DNA of 64,000 bases from JBNKFV01 sp050290265 (GCA_050290265.1 JBNKHI010000015.1:3924-67923), one strand, 5' to 3'; shown: positions 43,413-52,944, counted from the first letter of the stretch. Notes: generated from the letters alone by a model not told the origin. Made by a program: numbers and translations.

Positions 43413-44447
43413 CTAGCACAGGGTAGACAACTCTTCCCGCAGCTCTTGCCAGCGTTCCATTTTTACTAAATCTGACCAATTCCATTGTCGATTTGCGCGC
43501 ATGGTGGTCAATTTCGGTGAAGCCTGAATCAATTCAGACTCGAAGGCATCCAAAATTTCAATAGCTCCCTCCCGATGATTGCAAGCTAAAACCATGTCAC
43601 AGCCTGCCTCAATAGCCGCAAACGCCCTTTCTGCATAACTACCTGCAGCTGCAGCCGCCTGCATACTTAAATCATCACTGAAAATTACGCCATTAAAACC
43701 CAGCTTTTCACGCAACACTGACTTCAGCCAATACGATGAAAACCCCACAGGCTGAACATCGACAGAAGAAAAGACAACATGAGCCGGCATAACCGCACCC
43801 AGTTGCTCTGCCAGCCGAATAAAAGGCTGCATATCGGAAGCGAAAATAGTTTCAAATTCACGATCATCAACTGGCGAGCTAACGTGCGAATCGGCTTCGA
43901 CTGAACCATGCCCCGGGAAATGCTTGCCCGTAGCGGCCATTCCCGCTTGGCGCATACCCTGAACAAATGCTCCCGCTAATGTAACAACTTCCTCAACCTT
44001 GTCTGAAAACGCCCGATTACCAATAGCGCGACAGTGATTCCTATCTACATCCAATACAGGTGCAAGGCTAAAATCCAAACCACAGGCGAGCACTTCAACT
44101 GCCATCAACCAACCACAGCCCTCGGCCAACTTTACCGCATTAGCAGCATTACTCTGGTAGAGCTCAGAAAATACTTGCATGGGAGGGAGCTGCGTAAAAC
44201 CATGTTTAAAACGCTGAACCCGACCACCTTCCTGGTCAACACAAAGCAGTAATTCGGGCCTGATGGCACGAATCTCAGACACAAGCTCGACAACTTGGTT
44301 CTTGCTTTCGTAATTCCGAGCAAAAAGAATGACCCCTCCTACACTGGGACGCGACAGCATAAGCCGCTCAGCACTTGATAAGTGATATCCATCCAAATCG
44401 ATCATCACCGGGCCACAGGCAGTAGTTGTCATAACATCCCCAAGCAA
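43413..44447 (-). CDS. nagZ: Beta-N-acetylhexosaminidase NagZ
   Basis: GH3 enzyme of cytoplasmic peptidoglycan recycling that removes GlcNAc from GlcNAc-anhydroMurNAc-peptides. 344 residues. Seen: LLCVDQEGGRVQRF, the signature KHFPGHGSVEADSHVSSPVDDRE (His and Asp of the mobile catalytic loop) and FNGVIFSDDLSMQAAA (nucleophilic Asp). Its products can influence AmpC-type regulation where AmpR exists, but none is seen here. 31 bp downstream lies the MscS-like gene, so they may be co-transcribed. Confidence 0.95.
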   Translation of the reverse strand: MLGDVMTTTACGPVMIDLDGYHLSSAERLMLSRPSVGGVILFARNYESKNQVVELVSEIRAIRPELLLCVDQEGGRVQRFKHGFTQLPPMQVFSELYQSNAANAVKLAEGCGWLMAVEVLACGLDFSLAPVLDVDRNHCRAIGNRAFSDKVEEVVTLAGAFVQGMRQAGMAATGKHFPGHGSVEADSHVSSPVDDREFETIFASDMQPFIRLAEQLGAVMPAHVVFSSVDVQPVGFSSYWLKSVLREKLGFNGVIFSDDLSMQAAAAAGSYAERAFAAIEAGCDMVLACNHREGAIEILDAFESELIQASPKLTTMRANRQWNWSDLVKMERWQELREELSTLC

Positions 44448-44773
44448 CTGAAATTAGACAGGCAAGTAAAAGAACTGGCGCTGCATTTGCGCCGGACATT
44501 ACGGTTCACCTTTCCACCTGTCAAGGTGCTCTCAGTAAAAGCGAGTAAGATCTTTCTCTTTACGTGTTAGACACTTTTTGTCTTAACAGACATACCAATA
44601 TGAAAAGCACCTATAAACAACTCAATAAATTTTAAACTTAATCATTTAAATCAATCAGTTAAAGGCATATTGCAAAGTAATTTATAGGACAAAATAAAGA
44701 CAACAATTATTAGTGACCATAGGGTTACGCATGGTATGTTCAACTTTGAAAAAGATCTAAGAGCGAGGTGAAA
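44448..44773. other. nagZ / small acidic gene intergenic region; site of psrA in Pseudomonas
   Basis: 326 bp without a supported gene. In P. aeruginosa, from memory, psrA lies between nagZ and lexA; no TetR-type coding region is present here or before lexA. A TGTTAGACA / TGTCTTAACA imperfect repeat (44565-44588) is the only notable structure. Confidence 0.45.
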
Positions 44774-45103
44774 ATGAAAGGTATCATCCCCCAGATTGGC
44801 GCCTGGTATCAGGACAATATTGATAGACTTTTATTTGAAGTTGTAGCATTTGATGAGAGCAGCGCAACTATTGATGTCCAATATCGGGATGGAGAATTAG
44901 CCGAATTCGATATTGAAACCTGGCAACAATTAAACCTTTCACACGCGGAAGCTCCTGAGGACGCCAGCGCCCCGTTTGAAGAAAACTTTGAAGAAGGCGA
45001 TCACTGGGGACTTAATGAAGTACTCCACCCCAGAGACTGGGACAGCCCCGTCAACTCCATTGAAGCAGAGCCTTTCACTGGGTACGAAGACCTCGACATA
45101 TAA
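44774..45103 (+). CDS. Small acidic protein, DUF6763-like
   Basis: 109 residues, strongly acidic, no membrane segment. The N-terminal half (IGAWYQDNIDRLLFEVVAFDESSATIDVQYRDGELAEFDIETW) is a compact beta pattern seen in small gammaproteobacterial proteins I associate with DUF6763; this family name is from memory. The C-terminal half is Asp/Glu-rich with HWGLNEVLHPRDWDSP. Start taken at the ATG 5 nt after GAGGTG; a GTG two codons earlier overlaps that ribosome-binding site. Function unknown. Confidence 0.7.
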   Translation: MKGIIPQIGAWYQDNIDRLLFEVVAFDESSATIDVQYRDGELAEFDIETWQQLNLSHAEAPEDASAPFEENFEEGDHWGLNEVLHPRDWDSPVNSIEAEPFTGYEDLDI

Positions 45104-45131
45104 TCGTCAAACTGAATCTGATAGTCCCCCC

Positions 45132-45149
45132 AAAGGCTTAACAGCCTTT
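45132..45149 (+). terminator. Short hairpin after the small acidic gene
   Basis: AAAGGCT and AGCCTTT with a TAAC loop, without a T-run; weak terminator candidate separating this gene from the lexA promoter. Confidence 0.4.
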
Positions 45150-45279
45150 AACTTAAGGGCTCTTAAAAGAGTAACCATGCCCTCCAGCACACCGAAATTT
45201 CCCTTCATAGCACCAAAACGCTGACTCTTCGTCACCACTTATTGATTAAGCAGCCCACCAATAAATTAGCAATCACATA

Positions 45280-45334
45280 TTGCACCACTGTATAGACTAC
45301 TGTATAAATACTCATGTACTGTATAAAAACACAG
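45280..45334 (+). promoter_or_regulatory. lexA promoter with one perfect and two partial SOS boxes
   Basis: TTGCAC and TATAAA hexamers 17 bp apart (45280-45285, 45303-45308) form a good sigma-70 promoter. A perfect LexA box CTGT-N8-ACAG occupies 45319-45334 right after it. Two further CTGTATA starts, at 45288 and 45300, give imperfect boxes overlapping the spacer and -10 element. Autorepression of lexA-sulA is expected. Confidence 0.85.
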
Positions 45335-45426
45335 ATGAAAGTAGGCGTTGCGAAGAAGCAGCATAGACTCTCATCCCGAGTTTTCAACATCACCATGTGA
45401 AAACAGCAGCTATAACAAGGACTAAT

Positions 45427-46035
45427 ATGATCAAGCTAACCCGGCGACAAGAAGAAGTTCTTGAATTAATTAAGCGTAATATCGAGGACACTGGCTTTCC
45501 TCCTACACGGGCGGAGATTGCCAAGGAGCTTGGCTTTCGCTCTGCAAATGCTGCTGAAGAGCATTTAAAGGCATTAGCGCGCAAAGGCGCTATCGAGGTG
45601 GTTGCAGGAACCTCACGTGGTATTCGGCTTCCAGAAGTTGAAACTGGACTCCCTATCATCGGCAGAGTTGCCGCAGGGAACCCTATTTTGGCGGAGGAGA
45701 ACATCGAGGATTACTGCGAAATTGACGCTAATCTGTTTCGGCCTGCTGCCGACTACCTGCTGCGCGTAAAAGGGATGAGCATGAAAGACATAGGGATTAT
45801 GGACGGGGATCTGCTCGCTGTTCAAAAGACTGAGCAAGCAAACTCTGGCGATATAGTTGTCGCACGAATAGAAGATGAAGTAACCGTCAAACGTCTCAAG
45901 CGTGGCAAAAACAAATACCAAATCCAATTAATTCCTGAAAATCCAGACTTCGACGTTATCGAAGTTGATCTTAGAGAACAGAGTTTTGCTATTGAGGGTC
46001 TGTCAGTTGGCGTCATACGCCGTGGCATACATTAA
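45427..46035 (+). CDS. lexA: SOS repressor LexA
   Basis: 202 residues from the ATG that follows AAGGA (a GTG ten codons earlier is less likely). N-terminal winged helix (LTRRQEEVLELI; FPPTRAEIAKELGFRSANAAEEHLKALARKG), then the self-cleavage domain: Ala83-Gly84 scissile bond in RVAAGNPI, catalytic Ser118 in RVKGMSMKDIG and Lys155 in DEVTVKRLKRG. All parts needed for RecA-stimulated self-cleavage are present. First gene of the lexA-sulA operon (47-bp gap). Confidence 0.98.
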   Translation: MIKLTRRQEEVLELIKRNIEDTGFPPTRAEIAKELGFRSANAAEEHLKALARKGAIEVVAGTSRGIRLPEVETGLPIIGRVAAGNPILAEENIEDYCEIDANLFRPAADYLLRVKGMSMKDIGIMDGDLLAVQKTEQANSGDIVVARIEDEVTVKRLKRGKNKYQIQLIPENPDFDVIEVDLREQSFAIEGLSVGVIRRGIH

Positions 46036-46082
46036 TCGGGCTAAACCTGCTGTATAAGATTTTAATTTAATATAGGTGTGTT

Positions 46083-46490
46083 ATGAGCATTGCAGAATTT
46101 TCGCAGTTACCCATACATAAATCTCCTTCAATTCCTTACGGCGTATCAGAAGTCATATTGGCCGAGGGGTTTGGGGGCCATAGTACAATTTTCCTGTCAA
46201 TCTTGGCACACCTAACACAAAGCGCCAATAAGCGCTGGATTACCTGGATTGGCCCGCTGACGTTTAGCCGACAAACGCTCGAGTCAGCTGGCATCAACTT
46301 ATCCAAGCTGCGTATTATCCAGTGCAATAACGCTGCAGACTGTCTGTGGCTGTTTTGGGAAGCTCTAGCCAACGGCAAAAGCGACACCGTCATTGCTGCC
46401 CCTAATCAGCTCACAGAGATAGAACTGGAACAACTCAGTCAAGCCGCAAACCTTGGCACGACTCAAGGGTTGATAGTAAGACACCGCTAG
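46083..46490 (+). CDS. sulA: SulA-like cell division inhibitor
   Basis: 135 residues, RecA-like minimal fold. In the SOS response SulA binds FtsZ and blocks septation. Seen: VSEVILAEGFGGHSTIFLSILAHLTQSANKRWITWIGP and ALANGKSDTVIAAPNQLTEIELEQLSQAA, matching the pseudomonad SulA layout. Placement behind lexA under its SOS promoter supports the call. No Lon gene in the window to test turnover. Confidence 0.88.
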   Translation: MSIAEFSQLPIHKSPSIPYGVSEVILAEGFGGHSTIFLSILAHLTQSANKRWITWIGPLTFSRQTLESAGINLSKLRIIQCNNAADCLWLFWEALANGKSDTVIAAPNQLTEIELEQLSQAANLGTTQGLIVRHR

Positions 46491-46567
46491 AATTAGCAAA
46501 GAAAAGCAGCAAGCTGACTAAATCTATTGAAGCTGGACAGCATACTCGCTACCCCAACAAGAGGGGA

Positions 46568-46828
46568 TTAATGTAATAGTTGAGGGTCATCGTCGTCGGC
46601 ATTTTCATCTTCGACCAGATCACTGCCCTCTTCCGACAAATCACCCAGCACCTCAAGTCCAGCTTCTATCATGGCCTTTGCTACAACCAATCGCGCTGAA
46701 TTTAAGTAGTACAAAGACTCTTCTGAAAAACGTATCGACACCAGCGGCTCGGAATCTTCCTCACCAGCTCGCTGTAGCGCAATTTCACCATTTTCCAGCT
46801 CAACAATTTCATACAAAGAAGAAGACAT
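46568..46828 (-). CDS. Small acidic conserved protein (downstream neighbour of sulA)
   Basis: 86 residues, highly acidic C-terminus (DLSEEGSDLVEDENADDDDPQ). The N-terminal part (LYEIVELENGEIALQRAGEEDSEPLVSIRFSEESLYYL) is beta-like. The ATG is preceded by GGAG; a TTG one codon before is the longest frame. A similar small protein follows lexA-sulA in P. aeruginosa. Function unknown. Confidence 0.75.
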   Translation of the reverse strand: MSSSLYEIVELENGEIALQRAGEEDSEPLVSIRFSEESLYYLNSARLVVAKAMIEAGLEVLGDLSEEGSDLVEDENADDDDPQLLH

Positions 46829-47019
46829 CAAAACTCCACCAACAGAGCCGTTTACAGCCGGCTCGGATACATAAACCTAAGTGCAGCACATTGGCCGCCT
46901 TAACCAAGCTGATTTTAACATTGATTTGAAACCAAAGGAAAAGCCGGGACAGACCCACTGAAATTACTAAAATAAACAGGAATCAATTATAGGCTACGAC
47001 AAATTAATCAAAGCTCAAA

Positions 47020-47571
47020 TCAATAATACTGCAAAGACTCGCGATGACGCTGAACAAGCTCGGAGAACGATATAATAATCGATTCGATACGATTCCCAGC
47101 CATAAACTGAGCTTCGTCATCATTATCTAGATTTACTAAGCGAATACCATCAACCGGTGATGCCAGAGTGGATTCTTTAGACTTAGTAGAATAAGTAGTT
47201 TTTCGTTCGTAATCGCGTAATAAACCACCTAGCCAAGACGCGCTATCCTCAGACAAAGATTCAAGTTCTCTAAACTCTGGCGCGGAACAACAACTAACAG
47301 CATGCCTTATACGCGCTGAAAAATTTAACCATGTCTCAGAAGCAGAAAATCCAACCGGTACACCCTGCTCCTGTAAGCGCTGCGCCAACTCTTCCAAGTA
47401 TAAACACAGGCCTCGATAAAGAGCGGCCACAATAGCTTGTTGAGTTGCATCAACATGTAGAGCAGATTGAGAAGCGCTATTATCTTTGGCTGAATCATGC
47501 TCTATCGACCGCAACAACGTGCGGGCAAAAGCCAGCTGGCGATTAACTTGTTGTGTGATTGGCATGGACAT
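47020..47571 (-). CDS. Conserved protein, DUF6586-like
   Basis: 183 residues, all-helical soluble protein. N-terminal half (QVNRQLAFARTLLRSIEHD; ALYRGLCLYLEELAQRLQEQG) is the conserved part; a low-similarity C-terminal tail carries Ser/Thr-rich sequence. Positionally matches the gene before topA in pseudomonads; the DUF6586 assignment is from memory. Function unknown. A second Met two codons in is an equally possible start. Confidence 0.7.
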   Translation of the reverse strand: MSMPITQQVNRQLAFARTLLRSIEHDSAKDNSASQSALHVDATQQAIVAALYRGLCLYLEELAQRLQEQGVPVGFSASETWLNFSARIRHAVSCCSAPEFRELESLSEDSASWLGGLLRDYERKTTYSTKSKESTLASPVDGIRLVNLDNDDEAQFMAGNRIESIIISFSELVQRHRESLQYY

Positions 47572-47657
47572 AACACTAAAAACCTAAGCTCCCACGTTTA
47601 AAACACGCGGGAGTAATCAAAACACAGACGCGACACCTTTCGGCTATCCATCAATCC

Positions 47658-50306
47658 TTATTTGGCTTTCTTCGCAGCTTTGCGTGAATCAGTAATGTCC
47701 CACTTACTACCATTGTAAAAGGCCTTCCAGCCAGTAGCTTTTCCATCGACTTCAGTTTGGACATACTGCTCTTTGGTTTTACGGCTAAATCTAATTAACG
47801 TCCGATTTCCATCAGGATCAGCTACCGGCGCACTCATTAAAAACGAATATTTTTTATCAATTTCAGACTTATGCGGTAACAGCTCATCAACGTAGGGCGC
47901 TCGAGTTTCACGATTTTTAGGAAAACCGCTAGCAGCCAAAAACAAGCCAGAGGCACCATCTCTCAAGATATAGGTATCGTCGACTTTTTCACAAGCCAAC
48001 TCAGGCATAGGAACCGGATCCATTTTAGGCGGTGCAGCTTCGCCATTACGAAGCAACTTGCGAGTATTTTTACATTCCTCACCGGTACAACCGAAGTATT
48101 TACCGAAACGCCCGGTTTTTAACTGCATATCTTTACCGCACTTATCGCAAGTAATAACCGGACCTTCGTAACCTTTTAGCTTAAAACTACCTTTTTCGAT
48201 TTCATAACCGGTGCAGTCTGGGTTACTACCGCAGATGTGTAACTTGCGCAACTCATCGAGTAAATAACTATCCATCGCAGTATTGCATTTAGGACAGCGG
48301 TGCTTAGCTAACAGCTGACTTGTCTCGGCTTCATCATCATCCGCACTAACTGCATCGTCACCCGACACTAGATTCATCGTGTGTTTACAACGCTCCTTGG
48401 GCGGTAAGGCATACCCCGAACAGCCTAAGAAAACGCCGGTACTTGCTGTTCTGATTTGCATATGACGGCCGCACTTTGGGCATTCAATATCAGTATTCGT
48501 CGGTGTGTTAGCGCGAAAAACGCCGTCGTCATTTTGAGCATGTTTTAACTTGTCGGAGAAGTCCAGGTAAAACTCATCTAACAATTGCTTCCACTTCTTT
48601 TGACCTTCTGCAACCTCATCGAGAGATGCTTCCATGGTGGCCGTGAAGTTATAATCCATTAGGTCATGAAAGCCTTCAACCAGGCGGTCAGTCACAATAT
48701 CGCCGATTTTATTGGCATAAAAACGCCTGGCGTCCAGGTGAACATAACCACGATCTTGAATAGTTGAAATAATTGACGCATAGGTCGAGGGCCGGCCAAT
48801 GCCCTGTTTTTCTAATTCTTTTACTAAGCTGGCCTCCGTGTATCGAGCTGGCGGCTTGGTAAAATGCTGCTTAGGATCGAGTTGTACTAAATTCAATACC
48901 TCGCCAACACTAACTTCTGGAAGAACGACATCTTCATCCTTTTTAGATATCGAAGGTAAAACTTTTGTGTAACCATCAAATCGTATTACCCGACCGCGAA
49001 CACGTAACTCAAACGCTCCCGCGGTAACCGTAATAGATGTACTGGTGTATTGAGCGGGAGTCATTTGACAGGCGACAAACTGAGCCCAAATAAGCCCGTA
49101 AAGCCGCTCAGCATCACGTTCCATATCTTTCAACTGTGTCGGTTTGACAGTCACACTTGAGGGCCGAATTGCCTCATGCGCTTCTTGAGCCGCTTCTTTG
49201 CTGGTATAGCGGACGGCTGTTTCCGGCAAATATTTTTCGCCGAACTCATTCAAAATATAATCACGACAAGATTCAACAGCTTCCTGGCTCAGATTGGTAG
49301 AATCTGTTCGCATATAAGTAATATAGCCAGCCTCATACAATCGCTGCGCCATCATCATAGTTTTCTTTACACTAAAGCCCAGACGGGTACTCGCGGCTTG
49401 TTGTAACGTAGAAGTGATAAAAGGAGCATTTGGTTTTGAAGACGTCGGCTTATCTTCGCGGGACGAGACGGTGTAATCACTTTTCTGTAACTTTTCAACA
49501 GCCGTAGTTGCTTGTTCTTTGTTAACAGGCTTAAACGCCTCACCATTTTCTTTTTTTACTTCAAAGCGAATAGTGTTGGATTTTGCCGTATTCAAATCTG
49601 CAAAAATATCCCAGTACTCTTCAGGAACAAAAGCTCTAATCTCCTTTTCCCGCTCTACGACTAGCCGTACAGCCACAGACTGCACCCTGCCAGCAGACAA
49701 ACCTCTGGCGACTTTCTCCCACAACAATGGTGAAACCATGTAGCCTACAACACGGTCCAGAAATCGACGAGCCTGCTGTGCGTTGACACGATTTATGTCA
49801 AGCGTACCGGGTTCTTTGAAAGCGTCCTGAATAGCCTTTTTGGTAATTTCGTTAAACACCACACGACGATACCTCGAATCGTCACCACCAATAGCCTCAC
49901 GTAAATGCCACGCGATGGCCTCTCCTTCTCTATCCAAATCCGTTGCGAGGTAAATCGTATCCGCCGTTGCAGCTAATTTTTTAAGCTCTGCGACAACCTT
50001 TTCCTTTCCAGGCAAAATTTCGTAATGTGCTTCCCAATTATTTTCCGGGTCTATACCCATACGATTAATTAGTTGTTCTTTGGCTTTCTTTTGTTTGTGA
50101 ATGATTTTGTCTTCTGGAGACATTTTTCGAGTAATGGCGGCAAGACGAGCACGTTCCTTTGGGTCAGTAGTTTTAACGGCGCTACCACTTGTCGGTAGAT
50201 CCCGGATATGACCAACACTGGATTTAACAATAAAGCCATCACCCAGATATTTGTTGATTGTTTTCGCCTTGGCCGGCGACTCCACAATAACCAAAGATTT
50301 TCCCAT
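47658..50306 (-). CDS. topA: DNA topoisomerase I
   Basis: Type IA topoisomerase relaxing negative supercoils. 882 residues from MGKSLVIVESPAKAKT (a TTG three codons upstream is unlikely). TOPRIM acidic residues in YLATDLDREGEAIAWHL; catalytic Tyr in YEAGYITYMRTDSTNLS; GRVQSVAVRLVVEREKEI. The C-terminus has three Cys4 zinc ribbons (CPKCGRHMQIRTASTGVFLGCSGY ... C, CPKCNTAMD ... CGSNPDC, CDKCGKDMQLKTGRFGKYFGCTGEEC) followed by a basic tail ending KAAKKAK, the usual RNA-polymerase/ssDNA-binding part. Confidence 0.97.
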   Translation of the reverse strand: MGKSLVIVESPAKAKTINKYLGDGFIVKSSVGHIRDLPTSGSAVKTTDPKERARLAAITRKMSPEDKIIHKQKKAKEQLINRMGIDPENNWEAHYEILPGKEKVVAELKKLAATADTIYLATDLDREGEAIAWHLREAIGGDDSRYRRVVFNEITKKAIQDAFKEPGTLDINRVNAQQARRFLDRVVGYMVSPLLWEKVARGLSAGRVQSVAVRLVVEREKEIRAFVPEEYWDIFADLNTAKSNTIRFEVKKENGEAFKPVNKEQATTAVEKLQKSDYTVSSREDKPTSSKPNAPFITSTLQQAASTRLGFSVKKTMMMAQRLYEAGYITYMRTDSTNLSQEAVESCRDYILNEFGEKYLPETAVRYTSKEAAQEAHEAIRPSSVTVKPTQLKDMERDAERLYGLIWAQFVACQMTPAQYTSTSITVTAGAFELRVRGRVIRFDGYTKVLPSISKKDEDVVLPEVSVGEVLNLVQLDPKQHFTKPPARYTEASLVKELEKQGIGRPSTYASIISTIQDRGYVHLDARRFYANKIGDIVTDRLVEGFHDLMDYNFTATMEASLDEVAEGQKKWKQLLDEFYLDFSDKLKHAQNDDGVFRANTPTNTDIECPKCGRHMQIRTASTGVFLGCSGYALPPKERCKHTMNLVSGDDAVSADDDEAETSQLLAKHRCPKCNTAMDSYLLDELRKLHICGSNPDCTGYEIEKGSFKLKGYEGPVITCDKCGKDMQLKTGRFGKYFGCTGEECKNTRKLLRNGEAAPPKMDPVPMPELACEKVDDTYILRDGASGLFLAASGFPKNRETRAPYVDELLPHKSEIDKKYSFLMSAPVADPDGNRTLIRFSRKTKEQYVQTEVDGKATGWKAFYNGSKWDITDSRKAAKKAK

Positions 50307-50906
50307 AAAGCCCAACTAATTCTCTTTTGTAGATAAAACGTACTCACTGCCCATAAAGCCAACAACTCAAGCCCTGAGCTCGGATAATAAGATATTAACA
50401 ATCACTTGATCGCTATACACAAGGTCGCCAGCATATATGTAAACCATGTTCATTTGGCGGATGCCAAAGCTGCTTTATCAGGCTCCACTGGCAAATATAG
50501 ACTGAAAAACAATGAACCGCGTACCTCTTCGGTGCGCATATATATAACCTGAGCCAGTTGGGGTCAAGTAATCAATTCACAATCAGGGCGCCTGGAACAT
50601 CAGTATGGCACAGGTTTTAGTACTCCCGCAGCGGCCAAAACAAACTGTGGTAAAGCTTCGTATTTACAAAGGTTCGACCGCACACGTAGACTCACAAAGC
50701 ATGTGTAAAACTACATATTTAAGCTGACTGGCTAACTAGCAACACATGAAAGAGTCTCGACAGAATAGCCGAAACATGGTTTAAAGCACCACTGAATCCT
50801 GAGAAGCTAAGAATACTCAGAAAAAGGCAGCTATAAGGCCAACAAAGCCAGCGGCTCGGTATCTAACTGCAACTGAAACCTAACTTTCTACTGATTGACG
50901 ACAACT
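50307..50906. other. 600-bp gap upstream of topA; fadBA position in Pseudomonas
   Basis: No supported gene on either strand: the frames are short, without ribosome-binding sites or recognisable products. In P. aeruginosa, from memory, the beta-oxidation genes foaB/foaA (fadAB) stand near here. Their absence makes this an old deletion or rearrangement junction. The topA promoter should be in it. Confidence 0.5.
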
Positions 50907-51629
50907 ATGGCACCTTTATTACTGCTTTTTGGGATCGCTATTATGGCACTTATTACGGTAAGTATTGCCAACCACCGTGAAACTCGCCGAAAGCTCATAA
51001 AAGTTAAACTGAATAAAATGAAAGTGCAGCTCGACGAGCTGGAAGAGTTATTAACCGAAACAGACCATCTTCTTGAATCACGCGCAATCCCTCGCATACT
51101 GAATCAACAAATCATGGATCACATTAATGCGATGCTTCAACTGGATCCTCAAGCGCATTACCTTGACGCCGTCCTCGAAAATGCTGAAAAGCGCGCAGTT
51201 ATCCTGGCAGACGAACGCGATGACAAACGGGTCAACAGGATCCGCACCAGTGATGCAAAAATTGCCAAAGCAAAACGGTCGCTGGAAGAAGCTGGAAAGA
51301 TTTTGCAAGTAAAGCATGCCAAAGGTGCTCTGAGTAAAACCGAGCTCGACACATTTACACAAGAGTTAGCGTGGACCTATCTGACAATTGACGTTGTCTC
51401 ACTTATTAGCGAAGGACACAAAGCACTCAAAAGCAATCCGGCAAAAGCTCACGCCTATTATAATTCGGCTAAATCAGTGTTGGTGAAATCCAAAAACCTG
51501 GACCCACGAAAAAACCAGTTCATTCGCCAGGTCACCGATATGATGCTGAAACGACGCACGGCCATTTCTGAAGACCTTATGCCAGAGACAGAGTACAACC
51601 CGGCCCCTGCTAATGATAACCCTGGCTGA
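50907..51629 (+). CDS. Membrane-anchored coiled-coil protein of unknown function
   Basis: 240 residues. One N-terminal membrane helix (MAPLLLLFGIAIMALITVSIAN), a basic stretch (HRETRRKLIKVKLNKMKVQ), a helical region with heptad-like pattern (LDELEELLTETDHLLESR), and a tail region reminiscent of tetratricopeptide-like helices (KAHAYYNSAKSVLVKSKNLDPRKNQF). Probably cytoplasmic by the positive-inside rule. I recognise no named family. A TTG four codons earlier is the longest frame; neither start has a strong ribosome-binding site. Confidence 0.75.
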   Translation: MAPLLLLFGIAIMALITVSIANHRETRRKLIKVKLNKMKVQLDELEELLTETDHLLESRAIPRILNQQIMDHINAMLQLDPQAHYLDAVLENAEKRAVILADERDDKRVNRIRTSDAKIAKAKRSLEEAGKILQVKHAKGALSKTELDTFTQELAWTYLTIDVVSLISEGHKALKSNPAKAHAYYNSAKSVLVKSKNLDPRKNQFIRQVTDMMLKRRTAISEDLMPETEYNPAPANDNPG

Positions 51630-51659
51630 GGCATTACGCAGGCCCCCAGCGCAAGAGCA

Positions 51660-52163
51660 TCATGCAGATCGACCCACTGCAGCAATGATAGATTGCTTTA
51701 ATGCTGTAGCAGTTTGAAACAACTTGTCCAAAGCGTCTGCCCCGCCCTGCTCGCGCCAATACAGCGTCACGCCAGCGGAGTCAGCGCCAACGGCACGTAT
51801 CTGATCAGGGAGATCAGGCAAATTCGACTGCAGCCAGCCTAGCAGAGAAGCTGGAACATTCACCCCCTCATCGCCGTCCCAGGCCCACTCTCCACAAAAG
51901 TGCATTTCGTGCACATAGCCTTTGCGCAGCACGCGCCACGCCACCACTTTCTGTTTATCATCCCATAACAAGCGATAAGCGGCTAAACGCTCACTGTTAC
52001 TACCACTGTCAATACTCGTCAATTGTATGTGAAACCCCAGTTCCTGAGCTTTCTTGCGCAGCCCTGCCAAATAACTTTGCCGCTTCGAAGGCATCGCCAT
52101 CATGACCGGACCTACAGCTAAGGCGATAACCAAACCTACAATCACTACTGGAACCCAGGTCAA
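51660..52163 (-). CDS. Membrane-anchored conserved protein, 167 residues
   Basis: One N-terminal helix (WVPVVIVGLVIALAVGPVMMAM) followed by PSKRQSYLAGLRKKAQELGFHIQL and a Trp-rich beta domain (WRVLRKGYVHEMHFCGEWAWDGDEG). The helix-plus-basic start resembles small inner-membrane proteins. In pseudomonads similar proteins stand before usp/uup and have been mislabelled YajC; nothing supports that function here. Convergent with the coiled-coil gene (30-bp gap). Confidence 0.7.
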   Translation of the reverse strand: MTWVPVVIVGLVIALAVGPVMMAMPSKRQSYLAGLRKKAQELGFHIQLTSIDSGSNSERLAAYRLLWDDKQKVVAWRVLRKGYVHEMHFCGEWAWDGDEGVNVPASLLGWLQSNLPDLPDQIRAVGADSAGVTLYWREQGGADALDKLFQTATALKQSIIAAVGRSA

Positions 52164-52423
52164 AATACTCCCCTTACGATCCTAAAATATTATTTGAAAA
52201 CCCTAGCAAATAGTTTCGCTGGGCCTAAAATTACATGCAACCTAGTTGATACAGCACAAGTATTCGCTAAACTGACAACTTATACTACATTAGTAGCATG
52301 GAGTTCTGCTTATACAAGCAAAGACTAACTATCAGGCAAGCTTGCCGAGATGAGAAACACATAGCGGCCCTTGAGCTAATACCTACAGCCCAAAATCAAT
52401 ACTATTATTAGCAGGAGTACATC

Positions 52424-52864
52424 ATGTCATATAAGAAAATTCTTGTTGGCTTAGACTTATCAAAAGAGTCCAGTCAAGTTATAGAGCGGGCAAATACTAT
52501 TGCTCAGGGGCAAAACGCGTCAATGATGCTCATACATATTATTGAGCCCCTCACATTTGCTTATGGTGGTGATATTCCCATGGATCTGTCTGAGGTACAG
52601 GATCAATTGCAAAAACAGGCCACCGAAGAGCTGGCCAGGCTGGGCAAAATATATAACATCCCCTTCGAAGACCAAATTATTCACATTGGCCAACCTGCAT
52701 CAGAGCTTCAAAGACTAGCCGAAGAGCACGGGGTTGACCTGATTGTTGTTGGCAGTCATGGTCGAGAAGGTATCGCACTTCTTCTGGGATCTACGTCTAA
52801 CTCCGTATTACATGGTTGCAAATGCGATGTACTTGCGGTCAGAGTTACGCCAGAGGAAGATTAA
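52424..52864 (+). CDS. Universal stress protein (UspA family)
   Basis: 146 residues, single Usp domain. Begins MSYKKILVGLDLSKESSQVIERA; the ATP-binding signature G-2x-G-9x-G-S/T is seen in VVGSHGREGIALLLGSTSNSVL, so it belongs to the nucleotide-binding group. AGGAG lies 6 nt before the ATG. It is monocistronic, closed by a strong terminator shared with uup. Confidence 0.94.
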   Translation: MSYKKILVGLDLSKESSQVIERANTIAQGQNASMMLIHIIEPLTFAYGGDIPMDLSEVQDQLQKQATEELARLGKIYNIPFEDQIIHIGQPASELQRLAEEHGVDLIVVGSHGREGIALLLGSTSNSVLHGCKCDVLAVRVTPEED

Positions 52865-52875
52865 ATCCTACACAA

Positions 52876-52899
52876 AAAAAGGGGCCAACGCCCCTTTTT
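52876..52899. terminator. Bidirectional terminator between usp and uup
   Basis: AAAAAGGGGC and GCCCCTTTTT with a CAAC loop: a 10-bp stem with an A-run on one flank and a T-run on the other. Confidence 0.92.
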
Positions 52900-52944
52900 C
52901 TTATTGAGTTTATAGTAACCATTTTGCGCCATAGCGAGACCGAA

